Positions 11,826 through 25,020 of a stretch of DNA of 64,000 nucleotides are shown here, piece after piece (within the stretch, counting starts at the first letter, position 1; each line of letters opens with the position of its first letter). The position numbers and the translations under genes were made by a program. This DNA is from Sisyra terminalis (Eukaryota > Arthropoda > Insecta > Neuroptera > Sisyridae). Under the pieces are notes generated by a model. The model had not been told where the DNA came from, ran no database searches, and worked only from the letters and a program-made list of their open reading frames with translations. Location: contig OY292278.1 in the NCBI GenBank assembly GCA_958496175.1, positions 33,604,001 through 33,668,000 of the forward strand, read 5' to 3'.

Positions 11826-13044
11826 AATAATGAAACTTATATCTGAAAGAAAAGTCAAACTTTCGGAAACAGCTATTGTAATATGATGTGTGAAACATAC
11901 GGAATATGGAAGGAATAGGGCCATAAGGGTCATAAGCCCTCAGAAAACGAAACAATGTATCATGTACCTTTTAAATGTGACAATGGAAAAAAAATCAAAT
12001 ATATAGTTGAATTCATTATCATACAAGTAATAAGATAATCAATATGTAAAAAAAATGATAAACAATATTTCGAAAGCCATGGTGTCAAATTGGTTCATAA
12101 AGAAGAAAAATCGAAACCATCCAAGAAAAGCAAAAGAAGAAGAATATTTGAAATATTTCCCCTGCTTAATATACATCTTTGATTTGAAGAACTTCACAGA
12201 AAATAGGCAACATTACATGAAAAGAACTTAAACACTCAGAAGATTGAATTGTAGGCAAACCAAAAAAATATAATATTTGCACGCATTGCTCGTTTTTTTT
12301 ATAAGAGAAATGAAATACATAAATTTAATTCAGAAAGTATGATATTTAGATACATTGTCAGCATTTTCCGATTTGAAAAATTATTACAGGAAGAAATGGA
12401 TAAAAACATTCCCCACAAAAGCAATTTCATTACAAAGCGATAAAATCATAGGAAACTGTGCTACTTATATAAATCTTCACTTATTATCTATTAGCTTCTA
12501 AAAAATATAGATAAAATTACAGAAAAGAAAATATCATTTATTATTCCAGAACATAAACGAAACCGCTTCTTTAGAGTGTAACATGACATCAAATAGAAAA
12601 CTGACATTGAAATTTTTTTTCTCATTTCTCTTTGAAAATTGAATTTTCGACTATCAAGTATTATTTATTGAGAACTAGGAATTTTATAACTTGATTGATT
12701 CAACATATAAGTGATCCTTTTTACTAAACAAGTCACAAAACATCTGATCCAATTTTACAAAAAATTTACTTATCCATATTGAAAATATAGTCTACGCACG
12801 AGCTTTATCAAATGTACGTATATCAATCATTTCAACAAAACTAAAAGATTTGAATTCTAAAACAGAATCATTCTAGAAAAAAATTATACAAAATTATAAT
12901 CAAATTGTTTATTGTTGAATAATCGATGTACACTTCTTCAATTTTACCAAATAAAATTGATAAACTTCATCCAATTGTTATTCGAATGTTCAAAAAGCTA
13001 TTTCGATTTTTTTATTAAAAATAAATATTTTATTGAATTATATT
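11826..13044. other. AT-rich intergenic DNA, nothing recognised
   Basis: No gene, RNA or shared repeat was seen. Open frames are short and shaped by composition. Confidence 0.5.
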
Positions 13045-13308
13045 TTGTTAGTCCTATGTCTTTTGTAGTCCATCAGTTAGTAGCATAATTCCGCGGTCAA
13101 AAAATTTTGATTCTTTGATGGCCAAAAACTAATCCAAGTAATTTTTGACCTCTTCATTTAATACAATGATTTTGCCATCGAAGAAATTTTGTAGAGATCG
13201 GAACTAATAGTCATCTGAAAATACCAAATCTAAAAAATTTGGTAAGTGAGGCATTACATTTCATCAAAGCTGCAAAAGCTTTTAACGAATAACCAAACGT
13301 GTATGTGG
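13045..13308 (-). pseudogene. Decayed mariner transposase, C-terminal part (minus copy)
   Basis: Read on the minus strand from 13308, one frame with several stops gives PHTRLVIR, then a KLLQL block, then MPHLPNFLDLVFSDDY, then FRSLQNFFDGK, then NEEVKNYLD, and finally KESKFFDRGIMLL. This order matches the mariner C-terminal half: the DNARPH catalytic block, the PPYSPDLAPSDYHLF block, the SLQNF.GK block and the FY..GIM.LP end. The reading frame contains stops, so it is inactive. It abuts a second mariner C-terminal piece on the opposite strand at 13309. Confidence 0.7.
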
Positions 13309-13475
13309 TTTTTAGACGACAAAACCTTAATATCAAGTAATAAGGTGAAAATTTTCTTTGGTAAGCTTTTTGCCATTAAAAAACAAAAAAATTATGAAGG
13401 TGAAATTATGCTTTTGCCAGAAAGATGGTATAAGACATTGGACCAGAATGGACAAAAATTAAAAAAAAAAAACAT
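13309..13475 (+). pseudogene. Decayed mariner transposase, C-terminal end (plus copy)
   Basis: The plus frame from 13309 gives FLDDKTLISSNKV, then FFGKLFAIKKQKNYEGEIM, then LLPERWYKTLDQNGQ. That is the mariner C-terminus, where related proteins have FF.SKD..FY..GIM.LPERW.K...NG. It corresponds to the last third of the minus-strand remnant at 13045-13308, with which it is homologous but diverged. The two pieces point away from each other from a junction at 13308/13309. The open frame upstream to 13246 is antisense to the minus copy and is not a real N-terminus. Confidence 0.75.
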
Positions 13476-16064
13476 TTATATATATGCACTTCTAGCGGAT
13501 CTAGCAGACGTTTCTCTCCCCGAGCTTTGGCTTTTCGTTTTCCTGGCATAGTTGGTATTAGGGAATCATTAATTATGATTAGTTAGAGTTAAAAAAAAGT
13601 GCATAAAAAACTTTTTTAAAAACATTTTCAATTATTCATCACACAACTATATAGATTAACTTTTTTTTCATTCCTCAGTTTTACATTGGGAATACCTTCT
13701 TTTAATATTCTTAACTAATGATGAATAGCTTTTATATATATTCATAAATAGACAAAATTAAAAAAACCGTCTTTCGTTTTCCTCCAAAAAAAAAATATTT
13801 TCCGAACAACCTACTAATTCTATTGTTATCAGTAATATTATAAGTAATGCCATGCATATATATTTTAAAATCAAAGCTTTGTCGTGTTAAATTTCTATAT
13901 TACGATCATTTAAAGTAATGTTACAATGATTAATCACGAATTTTGATAAAATCCAGTAGGTTTAATTTTATGGTTTCGTTTTGCCTCCGAATGCAAACAA
14001 TAAGTAAAACCTTTGTTATTTCCAGTCAATAACACGTGACCTGAATTATTCATTGCACAAATAACGTTGCAATGTTGGTATCAAAACACGCACACGTTCT
14101 TTCAATTATAAAATCATCCCCTGGTTGTATCTATTGCCCCGTTTGAAAATCGGCCAAAAGAGCCCCCTTACATCAGTGCTCTCGGCCAAAGAACGACAAT
14201 AAAAAGTAAATTTATTTGTAACACTTGAAAAAAGGATCCGAGTCTTGATACGGGACTTTAAAATGAACCTGTTTCCAGTTCATGACCTAAATGTAAAGTG
14301 TAATTTGTCCTGCAAGTGCTATTATTATTTGCATGTTTCGTGTTATCCCACTTTTTAATTTCAAAACTTAAATGAAAGCTTATTAATGTTTTGTTGTTAA
14401 AGTTCGCGAGGAAAAAAATATTTAACATTGTCTACTTTCCTTACTGTATATTTTTTTAAAACAAAAAAAGTTTTATCTTGTACTATTTACATTGGACGAT
14501 GGACTGCTTCTATTTGTATCAATATATTTCATTTTAAATATGTCTATAAAAATGATAAAAAATGTCAACAAGTTTTTAGATGGAAAATTATATATACGTA
14601 AATGTACGATAGGTACAAGGGATGACACATTATGTTCATTTATTTATATATTAGTATGTTACACTCCACGGGGCATAGGCAGTAAATATAAGGGAGACTA
14701 TCTGTGAGAAAGGTCACGAGGGGCTAAAATTGGATGCTGTACCTCGTATAACAGGTTAGTAATTTTAAAAGGGATGAATTTATTCGCCTTGTTAGATAAA
14801 ATATTTAGTAAATCGATGCAGATAGGAATTAACAAAAATTATTTCATTTCTGAAACAATGAATAAGCAAAGCCTTCAATTATCTCCAACGTACATCGTTG
14901 ATGCTAGAAATTAAAGACAAGTAAATTTAAAAATTAATTTACTGCAAATTAAGATGTTAATTATAAACCATTAGAAAGAAAAAACTTCTCATTATAAAAT
15001 TAATGTAATGTGTTCAATGCCAGCATTTCTGCTCTAAATTCGAGCCCACATCCATTTGAACATGTAAAGAGGGTCAAAAATAATATTTCAACCACATTTT
15101 TTTCAAATTTAGGCCGTCCGTCTAAAATTTATCTTATTTACAATTAAGATATTTTTAAACCGCAATTTTTCTTTCTTTCACGTAAACTTCAAAGAGTGTT
15201 TTAATGAAAAGTTGACCCTTATTTAATCGGCCAGGGACACATTGTCTCTATGATTCAGTGGGTTTGTGAAAGATGAATCAAATAGCATCAATGTCCAGGA
15301 AAGAATTGTTTGTCGTTGAAAAAAAAATAATCATATTCATTTGAATTGTGGCTATCACACAATGTGTCAAGACTTTCAATAGTGAAGTGCATTTAGCTGT
15401 TGTAAAATTCTTGCTAAATCAATAAAAAATTGCACAAGATTGATAGTGTGATCGTTACAAGGTTAGAAGATAAATCAACGATGATAAAAACTGTACGTGT
15501 CTTTGACCTAAAAAAATCTCTTTATTTACATGAATTTTTTGTAGTGAAGTTCTTAAATTTTATTTAAGAATCGGCTTAGTCTTTGAAAAAATGAGTTCAT
15601 TTATCTGGAGCACAATTTCAAACTATTAAAAAGATACTTGATAGTATAAAATGCTGCCAAGTTTCTTTAATAAGTGTAAAATAAATTTTAATGAAATGTT
15701 ATTATTGGAATATTTAAGTCGGGGTGCCAGACTTAATGTATTTTAAGCCTTCGATGAAAAATCGAAAAAAACGTTTTCATCAAAACTTTAAACAATAAGG
15801 AAGAGTAACAGATTTCACAGATTTTCAATATCAATTTTTTCCATAATTGTCTTAGCCATTCTTATCAAATTTTTGATAATTATCTTAATATTTAATGATT
15901 TTCACTACTGCTTTTAAATAAAATAATTTATCTGGCTAAGTATAAAACGAAAAAATCGAGTTTTACGATTGTGACCGAGAGTGAGATCTACCATTTGAGA
16001 AGCAAGAGTCATTTTTATGAACTTAGAGCTTATAGGGGAGGAATTTTTGACAAATAATCGAAGT
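13476..16064. other. Intergenic DNA with one slightly GC-richer island
   Basis: No gene was recognised. Around 14020-14290 the base composition is less AT-rich and sequence complexity higher than in the surroundings. It contains an E-box CACGTG-type site (AACACGTGAC near 14033) and two TCGGCCAAA repeats near 14151 and 14183. It could be a conserved regulatory island, but nothing in this one sequence proves it. Confidence 0.4.
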
Positions 16065-16420
16065 ATTACCTTTACAAACTCCTTGGTAAGCCTTTCAGCA
16101 ATAGCGAATCCTAACAATAAAAATACTATTATCAAATCTATGCAATGCGTATACAATTAGTAGATTGTTGGCGAAAAGGTGGGTTTTGGAGTTTTTATGG
16201 ATCCCAGAACATCAAAGATCGAAGAAAACAAGCTAGCCAAAATAGCATACTTCTAGGTACCCTGACTAAGAGAGATAATGTCGTGTCCTTCAGGCTGAGA
16301 GTTGGTTATATCACATTGATCCACAGTCTCCTGATGACCGATGAACAGACGGGATTCAAGGGATGTGGAGGCGAGCCAACAGTAGACCATATACTCCTGG
16401 ATAATAATAGTAATAGTAAA
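16065..16420 (+). pseudogene. LINE fragment: RNase H domain and C-terminal tail
   Basis: One plus frame gives FTNSLVSLSAIANPNN, then NTIIKSM (16071 on), which resembles the RNase H block of non-LTR retrotransposons (TDSLSAL.AI.NP...). The catalytic Asp of the usual TDS is Asn here. The same frame later gives a PRTSKIEENKLAKIAYF block (near 16200-16250), matching the GH.GI.GNE.AD.LAK block. A different frame then gives FRLRVGYITLIHSLLMTDE and CGGEPTVDHILL (about 16290-16400), matching the conserved tail RLR.GHT.LTHS.L and a Cys-containing VEHILL block. The frame change and lost catalytic residue show that it is dead. RNase H points to a Jockey-, I- or R1-like clade. Confidence 0.7.
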
Positions 16421-16906
16421 AGCATTTTTATGCTAAATTTTTAACTCCTAGAGTTTCTTCAAAATTTAATGAATTTAAATAAATTTCATTGATTTTATTT
16501 ATTGTAATGCCTCTTAAAAAATAATACGGTTAAGTTCAAAAAAAATTTTAAAAAATAGTGGTTTACTAAAATTAGAAAAGAAAACTTTTAAAAACAAGGC
16601 AAAAAGTGAATTCCTTAATGGCCCAAAAAAAATTACCACATACCCCTTATATTTTTCATAATTACTCTACACCAGTGTTTCTTAACGCCTATGCCGATGC
16701 GGAAAAAATCAAAACACGTAGTAGTGGGGTACGGAGACATGTTTTAAGATTGAAAGACGTTCGACTCATTTAAAAAATTAAGAAACACGGCTCTACACCA
16801 TTATGAAGCGGTTCATTGAACACTCTTTTGTTTCAAATCTAATCAATCCAGTAGTAATAGGTTCCAAGTAAAATGGATGTGACAAATGAACTGATATTAT
16901 AAATTT

Positions 16907-17803
16907 ACTAGTAAGCTCCCGTGAAATATTCACAGCCCAACATTGATGCAACTAACAAATAACTTCCCGTGAAATATTTACAACCTAACATTCATAGAAC
17001 TGATAAATAATGAAAATTGGAATTGAATGAAACCAAAATGACAGTTTAAACCAGAACAACTATCAGTTAGTTCAAATTTAAGACATTGAATTTATTTCAC
17101 TCACATGTATGTGTTTACTATTGATAAAGATTTTGGTTTTGGGTAAAAAATCATAGACATCTGCATAGTATAAATCTTAGTTAGAAATTCATAAAATTCC
17201 ATCAATATAGGAAAAATAATATAAAAAACAAAAAAGAATAATATGAAAAGATAATAATAGGGAAGCTATGTTATTTTATATCAGTAAAGACAGAGAACAA
17301 AGTTTTTGAACACATAAATGTGAGTTAAAAACCAATATGTTTAAATTAATGAATAATAATGTATGTCCTATGACTCAATTTCTTCTTCATTACGACGCAT
17401 TACAACAGTTTTTGGCTGTCAACATCAGGTAATGATAATTTTTCATATATTTTTCAGGTAAAAATAATCATTACTTGATGATGACAGACAAAACTGTTGA
17501 AACGCGTCGTAATAAAGAAGAAATTGAGTCATAGGACATACATGATTATTCATTAATTTATTAATTGTGACTAGGAAATATAATAAATAAAATATTTATC
17601 AATGTTAAACAAATATGATTATCACAAATTTGAAATAAGTGATTTTTATCATGGTTTCAATTATAATTTCGACTTCAATCATTTGCCAATTTATGCCATT
17701 TGTCAGTTGTGACAGTGTTAGATGAACTGTAAATATTTCACGGGAAGTTATTTGCCATTTATATCAATGTTGGATGGTGAATATTTCCCGGAAAGTTATT
17801 AGT
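16907..17803. mobile_element. Large foldback (palindromic) element
   Basis: The two outer ends are inverted copies. The left end has CCCGTGAAATATTCACAGCC, CCAACATTGATG and then AACAAATAACTTCCCGTGAA. The reverse complement of the right end has CCGGGAAATATTCACCATCC, CCAACATTGATA and then GCAAATAACTTCCCGTGAA. The middle is a second inverted pair about 90 bases long (about 17360-17445 and 17455-17545), including ATGTATGTCCTATGACTCAA and GAAGAAATTGAGTCATAGGA on opposite sides of a short spacer. The repeat CCCGTGAAATATT also occurs twice within each arm. There is no coding frame. Outermost ends are ACTAGTAA and its inverted counterpart TTATTAGT. It may be a foldback or MITE-type DNA element. Confidence 0.7.
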
Positions 17804-20800
17804 TCAAAAATAACAGTTTTATATAATATTATTTTTGGAAAGAGAGACAGGAATTTTTTTTTACGTGTGTTCATATTAAAATAATTGTTTGCATGTTTTT
17901 TTTTCAAAAATCTTAAATTTACAATATATAACTTAATAGTAATAAAAGAAGAAATTTTTTACTAAAGTGTGGTCTTAGCACTGATCCAAAATTTAACAAT
18001 AATATTACCGATTATAGTAACACCAAACTTAATTTGCGCACAATGTGAAGTGCACTATTAGAGAAGTCCACCTTTTTTGTGTATTTTTTCTTAACAATGA
18101 AAAAGAGTTTTGATTTTTTCATATTTTTTAATTAAAAATATCAAAAAGGAAGTATTCTAAGATCTTTTCTTATCGTCTAAAAAAAGAAACAACTTTGAAT
18201 TCATCGAATTCAAAACATTCAAATATTTCAGTATAGTTATTGTTATATTCTGTACAAAAACTCTAATAAACGTTTTCCTTTGTTTGACGTCGTATCAAAA
18301 CTATTTCAAAAATCCAACATGGAAAAGCATATAAAATTTTCAACACAAATATTTCATCATCTCCAGGTCTTGTTTTATTAAAACTAAATATTGGATTTCA
18401 TAACTATAACATCAGCTTCAAACAAAATAACTTATCTTATACATTTCACTTAAACATAGACTTTATATTCCTTATCACAACACTACTGTTATCATACAGC
18501 TAATATGCAAAAATCACCCCATAAACGACTTACGAAACAACCAACTACACGATAAGAATAATTTTTTTTTTTGTACTAAACGACTCAAATATGTCATCAA
18601 AAAGTTGAAAAATTATCATTTCTCGGCCTTTGTTTGTAATAAGGATGAAATACACGTATGGTAAAGAAAGTTCTTATCGGATTTTTTCTTTTAAAGTTTA
18701 AATTTCATGTTGTGCGTTTTAATTGTGCAAAACATTGCTGATAAAAATTTTAACCCCATATGAAAGTTATACTTATCTTGAAAAAGTTTTTTCAATGATA
18801 AATTGGAACATATATCATGAGACTAATTTAAATTTAATAATCAATTGGTGACAATTATAACTCTGATTACTTGATATTAAAAATATAATTGATTATGAAA
18901 AAAATTCCTTCAACATTTTATCATCTTTCTATAAATGAGTGATTTATAATTTTATTACCGACAATTTGTTAGGCATACGTTTAGATGCTTTTATCAATTT
19001 TTTTCCGTAAACATATACGTATTTCTGTATTAAAATAGATAATGTTATTAGTATATCATTTTCAGACAATGGCATATCATAATTGGAACATTTATGTTCA
19101 TGCATCACTATTAATTACATTGCAGAAATCAATTATCAGCGAATAAAGCATGAAATAAACAGCTTGATAACCTTCGCAACTTAAGAAAGTCACCATTTTC
19201 ATTAATGTATTACTCTTACATTTGTCCGACATACAAATTACCAGTGACTACCAGATATGAATAATTAGCACATATTGAATCATTTTTTCCTCTGTATAAA
19301 AATAAGTTTGTCATATTAACGAACATCTTGATGTTATTTTCGTTGAAATTAAATTAGATTTCCCAACAATTTGCTTCTTAACTTAAAATTTCAATTAGGT
19401 TTAAATTAGCGTTGATTAGTATAAACTGTTGTTATTTCCTTGGTTAAGTTTGCTCGAAATTATATCGATCGAAACCTTAAGACTAAACTTCATTCTGCTG
19501 GGTTTTTATTTTCTTGTTTCAATCATCCCACATAGATTGCTCATACCATAAATTGTCCGCAACAATTGTATGAAATAAAATATTTAAATGCAAATACCCT
19601 TAAAAGAAATTTGAGATCATTTAAAATGGCTGTTATTTATTTACAAATGTTCTTTGAGCCAGTATAAATTTATGGCCATATTTTAATAAGTTCTGCATTA
19701 AAAACTATTATAATGCAATGCGAATAAAGATAAAATGCATTAAAACAGTAGTGCACTCACATTGAGCCCGAGGTGTTCTCCGTTAAACCAGTTTTGCGAG
19801 TAATTTGGTAACATTAATCTGAATAATTACGACAAGAAAAAACAGGAATCAGGAATTTTGTTAGGTATTTATAAAAGGTAAACTTTACTTATAAAAATGA
19901 TTTAAATTATTTATCTAATTATGGTTTATCGTATTGCACCCACATTTAAGTAGGAGATATATGGTAATTCATGTCATTTTAGACCCAATGATAATGTAGT
20001 AAAAATATTTATTTTTGATATAATTTTCGTCGCAATAATAAATTGCAAATTATTATGAAATCAATTAATGAATAAGAAAATATATAACGTGTACACTGTT
20101 TGTGGTAATTTTCATGTATTATCATTAAACTACAAATTGATAATAATTTTCCTGTAAAAAAAATATTAATACCAAACATTAAACAATGTTCTTGGTATTT
20201 AAGAAAGGCAATAACTAAAGGAATATCCTATCAAAATATGATGAAATATTGTGAAAGATTTTGCTTTATTAATTCCTTGAAAAATTAAATGCATCATCAC
20301 ACGTCCGTTTTGAAAATTATCATTCATTTGTAAGTTGTTAGCATATTAATTTATTTTATTGTTCACAGATGTGGTTGATTTCTTTGTTACCTCTAGAATT
20401 AGTATTATAAACATTATAACTATTGTTTACTCGAATTATCCTCGAACCATTCTCCGGTATTAATCATCATTTTTCTAATTTTAAAATACAAAAGTCCTTT
20501 CCTAATTACTGAACCAATTAACTGGAAGGTATTTCAGCAAAACTTAAATAATTGAATAAAACTTAAATGTCGCTCTTAAAAGTCCATTTAATGTAGAGGA
20601 TATCGTTTAGAATTTTACCAATAATATCCACTAAGTGATCAAATAATCATTTCTAATACATTAACATAAAAAAAATTGTCATAATTCCAAACTCCCAAAA
20701 TGAAATGCGAGAAGTAGATGGCAAACAACAAAACAACAAAATATCCTTCCGATAAAACTCCAACTCCAAAAACCGTCTGTTATACCTCCTAAGATCTCAG

Positions 20801-21077
20801 GTAAGATCTCAGCTTAAAATCCTAGCTTCTAAGATCCCAGCTCAGCTATCTGTTCAATATTCTTCATATTTCGAGTTATTACCCTTTAAATATAGCTCAA
20901 TTTGAATCCTCAATTTCAATAAGGATGGCACATGGGCTAGAAGCGAGTTTCTTTCCTTATTCAAACATTTGAAACCCACAATATCAACACCTAGTCATAG
21001 AAGGTATATAATCTCCTCTCTCTAAAGAACTCAGAATCATCATATTCCGTCAGTCCAAAATAAAATTCCTTCTGAAT
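17804..21077. other. AT-rich intergenic DNA, nothing recognised
   Basis: There are no coding segments until the LINE remnant begins. From about 20700 the sequence becomes more C-rich, with CTAAGATC repeats near 20788-20832. It may already be older LINE-derived sequence, but I cannot align it. Confidence 0.45.
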
Positions 21078-21645
21078 AAAACCGTTATAAAGAAACTCCC
21101 AAGTCATGACCTTTTAACAGCAGAAATTCTTCGTCATTTCCTCAGAAAAGCAATTATAAGCCTTTTAACTATTTTAAACTCATTTCTCTTCACAACGCAA
21201 TTTTTCATACAAGGAAAATAGGCCATCACCATTCTTATTCCTAGCACAAGCAAACCTATGTCAGACTTAGCATCATACAAACTAATAAATCTGTTTTCCT
21301 TACTTCCAAATGTACTGGAAAAAAATAAGCACCCATTCTTAGTCGATAACGAAATTTTAAAAATGTTAACTGAGGTTTGTTACGTATGATTCTACTTAGC
21401 CACCTTACCAGGAATCCAACGAGAATTTATAAGACCTTACGGACTCTAATGAAGACTATTTGGACCAAAATCTACAATAGATATATCCCACAAACTAACT
21501 TTGCATAAAACAATTAATCGATCCATTCGGATGTACGGAATACACCTATGGGGCTTCACTAAACCTGCCAACATACAACGAAGTATGTCTTTTCAATCCA
21601 AAGATCTACAAAGAATTCTTAACGCTCCATTTTATGTCTAAAAGA
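21078..21645 (+). pseudogene. Decayed Jockey-type LINE reverse transcriptase
   Basis: Three plus-strand blocks occur in the correct order. The first, KKLPSHDLLTAEILRHF and then RKAIISLLT (from about 21090), corresponds to the K..PG.D.I..E.L......I..L region. The second, KPMSDLASYKLINLFSLLP and then NVLEK (from 21251), matches the ASYRPISLLP...K..EK motif of the fingers. The third, SHKLTLHKTINRSIRMYGI and HLWGFTKPANIQ, then FQSKDLQRILNAPFYV (about 21489-21643), matches the conserved thumb region (KL.LYK...P...YG..LWG, then QSK.LR.I.NAP.YV). Only about 130 bases separate blocks two and three, so most of the palm with the catalytic YADD has been deleted. Frames differ between blocks. The element is inactive. 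Confidence 0.75.
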
Positions 21646-24600
21646 TGTAAATCATAAAAATCTCAATAAAACCCCTACGTAGCCGATCTCCTTTCTAATA
21701 CATCCCTAAAACACGAAAAACTATCCTCTCATACAAATCCAGAACAAACACTATTCAACTAGTTTTCACGACGTTTAAAAAGCGATGACTAAGAGACCAT
21801 CTTCCTAGATCATAGAGTTTTAATGTTGATGACGTCACTTAAAATCCTTAGATCCATTGCAGTGATTCTTAACCTTTTACGACAGCAGTATCTCTTTGAA
21901 TTTGAAAATAGATCTCTGCCTTTTTTTTAGTTTAGTAAAATAAATTTTGGCGAAAGCCATTAAAAATTTCATAATTTATATGATTGGGGCTTCTTTCGCA
22001 TCTCAGGTTAAGAAAAATTGATCCAGAGTCTTTGACTTAAATTTCTGTGAAGGTTAAAGTACACTATTTTTTTAATCATCATAATCACTTTGGCTAATAG
22101 TCTATGTTTGTTTTGTAAAGATTGGAAATTTATCTTTAATAATAAAATAAGTATGAATATAATATATGCTTACCATATATTTTTAAATTCAAAGGTAAGG
22201 GTTAACTTTTTAAAAATAAAATGAAATTTAAACAAAAGTTTAATTTTACTTTAATCAGTGCTTCCAGAAATAAAAATAAACAGTAATTCTTATTTAAATA
22301 TTAAAATTTCATGACATTTGAAACAAAGACTTGACTAATTACGTGAAGTTATTCCAGTTTAAATGTAAATACATTTCAGTCCAATTCGTCATACTCCGAC
22401 CGAAAGATCAGAAACCTTTAAACATTTATCTTGGCAATTACGTAATATTTTCTAATTAAAATAAATTAATAAAAGAATTAATTTTCAAGCGGAATATTTT
22501 AATCTAATTTACAAATAAATGGTGGAATAATTCAATACATTTGGGAAAATACGCAGTTTGAATTTTCCGTTGATTTAAGTGGGAGCACAAATTTAAGAAA
22601 ATAAGACACTGGTATTTAACAGGCAACTTTAAATTTTCAATGAGGATAAATGGGATTGTCACCGTAACAGAATTACTTACGTAATTGAATTAATTAACAA
22701 TAGATATTTTTCTTGCTTGAAAATCAACTTTTGTATATCTCATCCCCTGATATTTGAATTTATAATTGATGAATTCAACGACAAATTTATACTAGGTTGT
22801 AGGTTATATGAATATAAAAAAGTTCATTATTTACAAAACTTTTGGAGTTCCGGAGCTAAATGGTAAAATATTTTATAAGTTCAATCTTTTTCTATCTTCT
22901 TCAATCTTCTTCTTTTTCTTTAATTTAAAATTTGTTGTTTTTCAGAACAGTAAACGAGTACTTGTCCTATTTCAATTATATCAGGGTATATTTTATAGTT
23001 CTCAATGCATTTTTAGCTTTCTTTTAATCATTTAAATTTTAGACCCTAATATCTGAATATAATATATTTTAGGCTAACTCTTTGACTAACCACTATTACA
23101 GCTTTGCAGAAGTTCAAAAATAAAATTGTTCATTTAATTTGTTTAACAAAGTAGTAAGTAGTTGCAAAAGTTTCTCGAGTATTATTCAACAAGGAGTTAA
23201 TTAAAGAAAATTATTGTAACCGTCATTATAATCGGCCTCATTTAAAAAATTACACAATTACCAGCATTCACTCTAATCAAAGTCATGATAATCGATTAAC
23301 ATCTATAAGAATGGCACATAATCAAATTTTGTTACCAACATATAAAAATAAACATGTCGTTATCGCAGTGGAAGTAAGTGGAAGATGTAAAACGAATTTA
23401 ACGTCTTTTAATAATATTATTGCTTATTCAACAAAATTATTTGTTGAAACAATTTTTTTATCAGTTTTGGAGGACATAATATTCTTATTCATACTGAACA
23501 AATAAAAGCAAATCGTTTTTTAACAATGCTACCTTGATCAATAAAAGTAGGTTGCTTACACCTATTAGGCTTAGCTACCAATTAATATGATTCATTTTTT
23601 TTTTAATTTATTACGTTTGAACTTGAATTTTCAATCTTATATTGGGATAAAAATATATATATAAAATTTAAGACTTAATGGTACATTTCACTCTAAGAAG
23701 TTTGCAGAAACTATGGAATATTGTTTGCGGTGATAAATAGGGGCTTCATTTTATTTGACAAGAAATAAAATATAATGGGCAATGATTGATAAATTGTATA
23801 GAATATATGATACTCCATTTCCAAGGTGAGACTATCCTGACCTTAGTAACAGCATCTGAAATTTCAGGAAGACAATCGCTGAAATTCTCAAAAGATCTGA
23901 TAATAGAGCCAGAATTGCTGATTTTTGAGGTGGGATATCGCTGTTTTTTGAGCTGAGATTGGAATTTAATTGTTAGCTTCAAATTTGAGTAATGTTTTGG
24001 GAAGTGTCAAGTGTTAGTGAAGTCAGTGAACAAGATGTCAAAATCATCATTGATGATACCGTAATTAACATAGAAACGAACATCAACGATAGGATGGGAT
24101 AATTTTAATATTGAAAGCTTTAGTTGGTTCAGCCTTATATGGTATTATCAAAATATATCTCACATATGTTAGTTTGCTTGGCTTTTATATTATTCTATAT
24201 TTAATGAACATTTTAAATCTTAAGGTTTTTATCATACGTGGTATCGTTTATTAAGTTCTTGTTGTTTAGGTTTAATAACTGGTTTCCAAGACAAGTGGAA
24301 ATGAAAATTTACTTCCAGAAATCTTACGTTATAGTTATCGATAGTTCATGCTGTTTTATTATAATTAAATTGATCACCTTACAATAAAAGTTTTTTGATC
24401 ATTTTTTTACCGTTTATTTATGTTTTCTATTTATGACATCACCAAAAAATGGTATTAAGAGAATGCTACATTGTGTTGGTAGCTTTTTTAGGGTGAGAAT
24501 CAATGGATTGGTATGTCGTCAGCATATGTACATGTTTTTGTTAAAAAATGAGCTATAATATTTTCAGTATGTATAGAACACAAAAAGTGCCCAAGGTACT

Positions 24601-24939
24601 ATCTTGTAGTAGATTCACCAATAAAAATTCTACACCTCACACTAAATTATTGGCTGAAGTAGTAAGATAAGAGGATAAAAAAGTAATGGCAAAGAAAAAT
24701 GTCTCTTCTTCTTCTAATACTTCTTCAACACTGAAAATTGGCGATCATCATAGATATTTTAGTTTTAGATTCCGCAACACAAAGGTTGGTTAATCAGGAT
24801 TCTTTTCAGAGCTCTTTTCTCTTCAATCCGACCCTAAATGATAGTTGGAATCATAAGAGTTGATATTTAGTCCAATTAGGACTTTACATTTGGCATGTGA
24901 TCTCGACATTTCCACATGACTTCAAGCTATTTTAAGGGT
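21646..24939. other. AT-rich intergenic DNA, nothing recognised
   Basis: Up to about 21830 this is probably the tail of the LINE. After that I see only short composition-driven frames, including minus-strand 23746-23982 (78 codons), which I do not recognise. Confidence 0.5.
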
Positions 24940-25020
24940 TCGGCGATACACCAAATGACCAAACGCATCAGTTTTTTCCTTTAGCCTCGAGATAAGAGTC
25001 CATCCTTTCATTCCGTTTCA
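24940..25020 (-). pseudogene. Possible RTE-type LINE fragment
   Basis: One minus-strand frame gives RLKEKTDAFGHLVYRRTLKI. This resembles the C-terminal block of RTE-like retrotransposons, where an Asp-Ala-Phe is followed by a YRR.LKI motif. Nothing convincing follows on either side, so this is a weak match based on about 20 residues. Confidence 0.3.

Noticed and set aside
19610..19632. TGAGATCATTT resembling the bantam microRNA start
   Set aside because: Only the first 11 bases agree, the 3' part differs, and the flanks do not fold into a precursor hairpin by eye.
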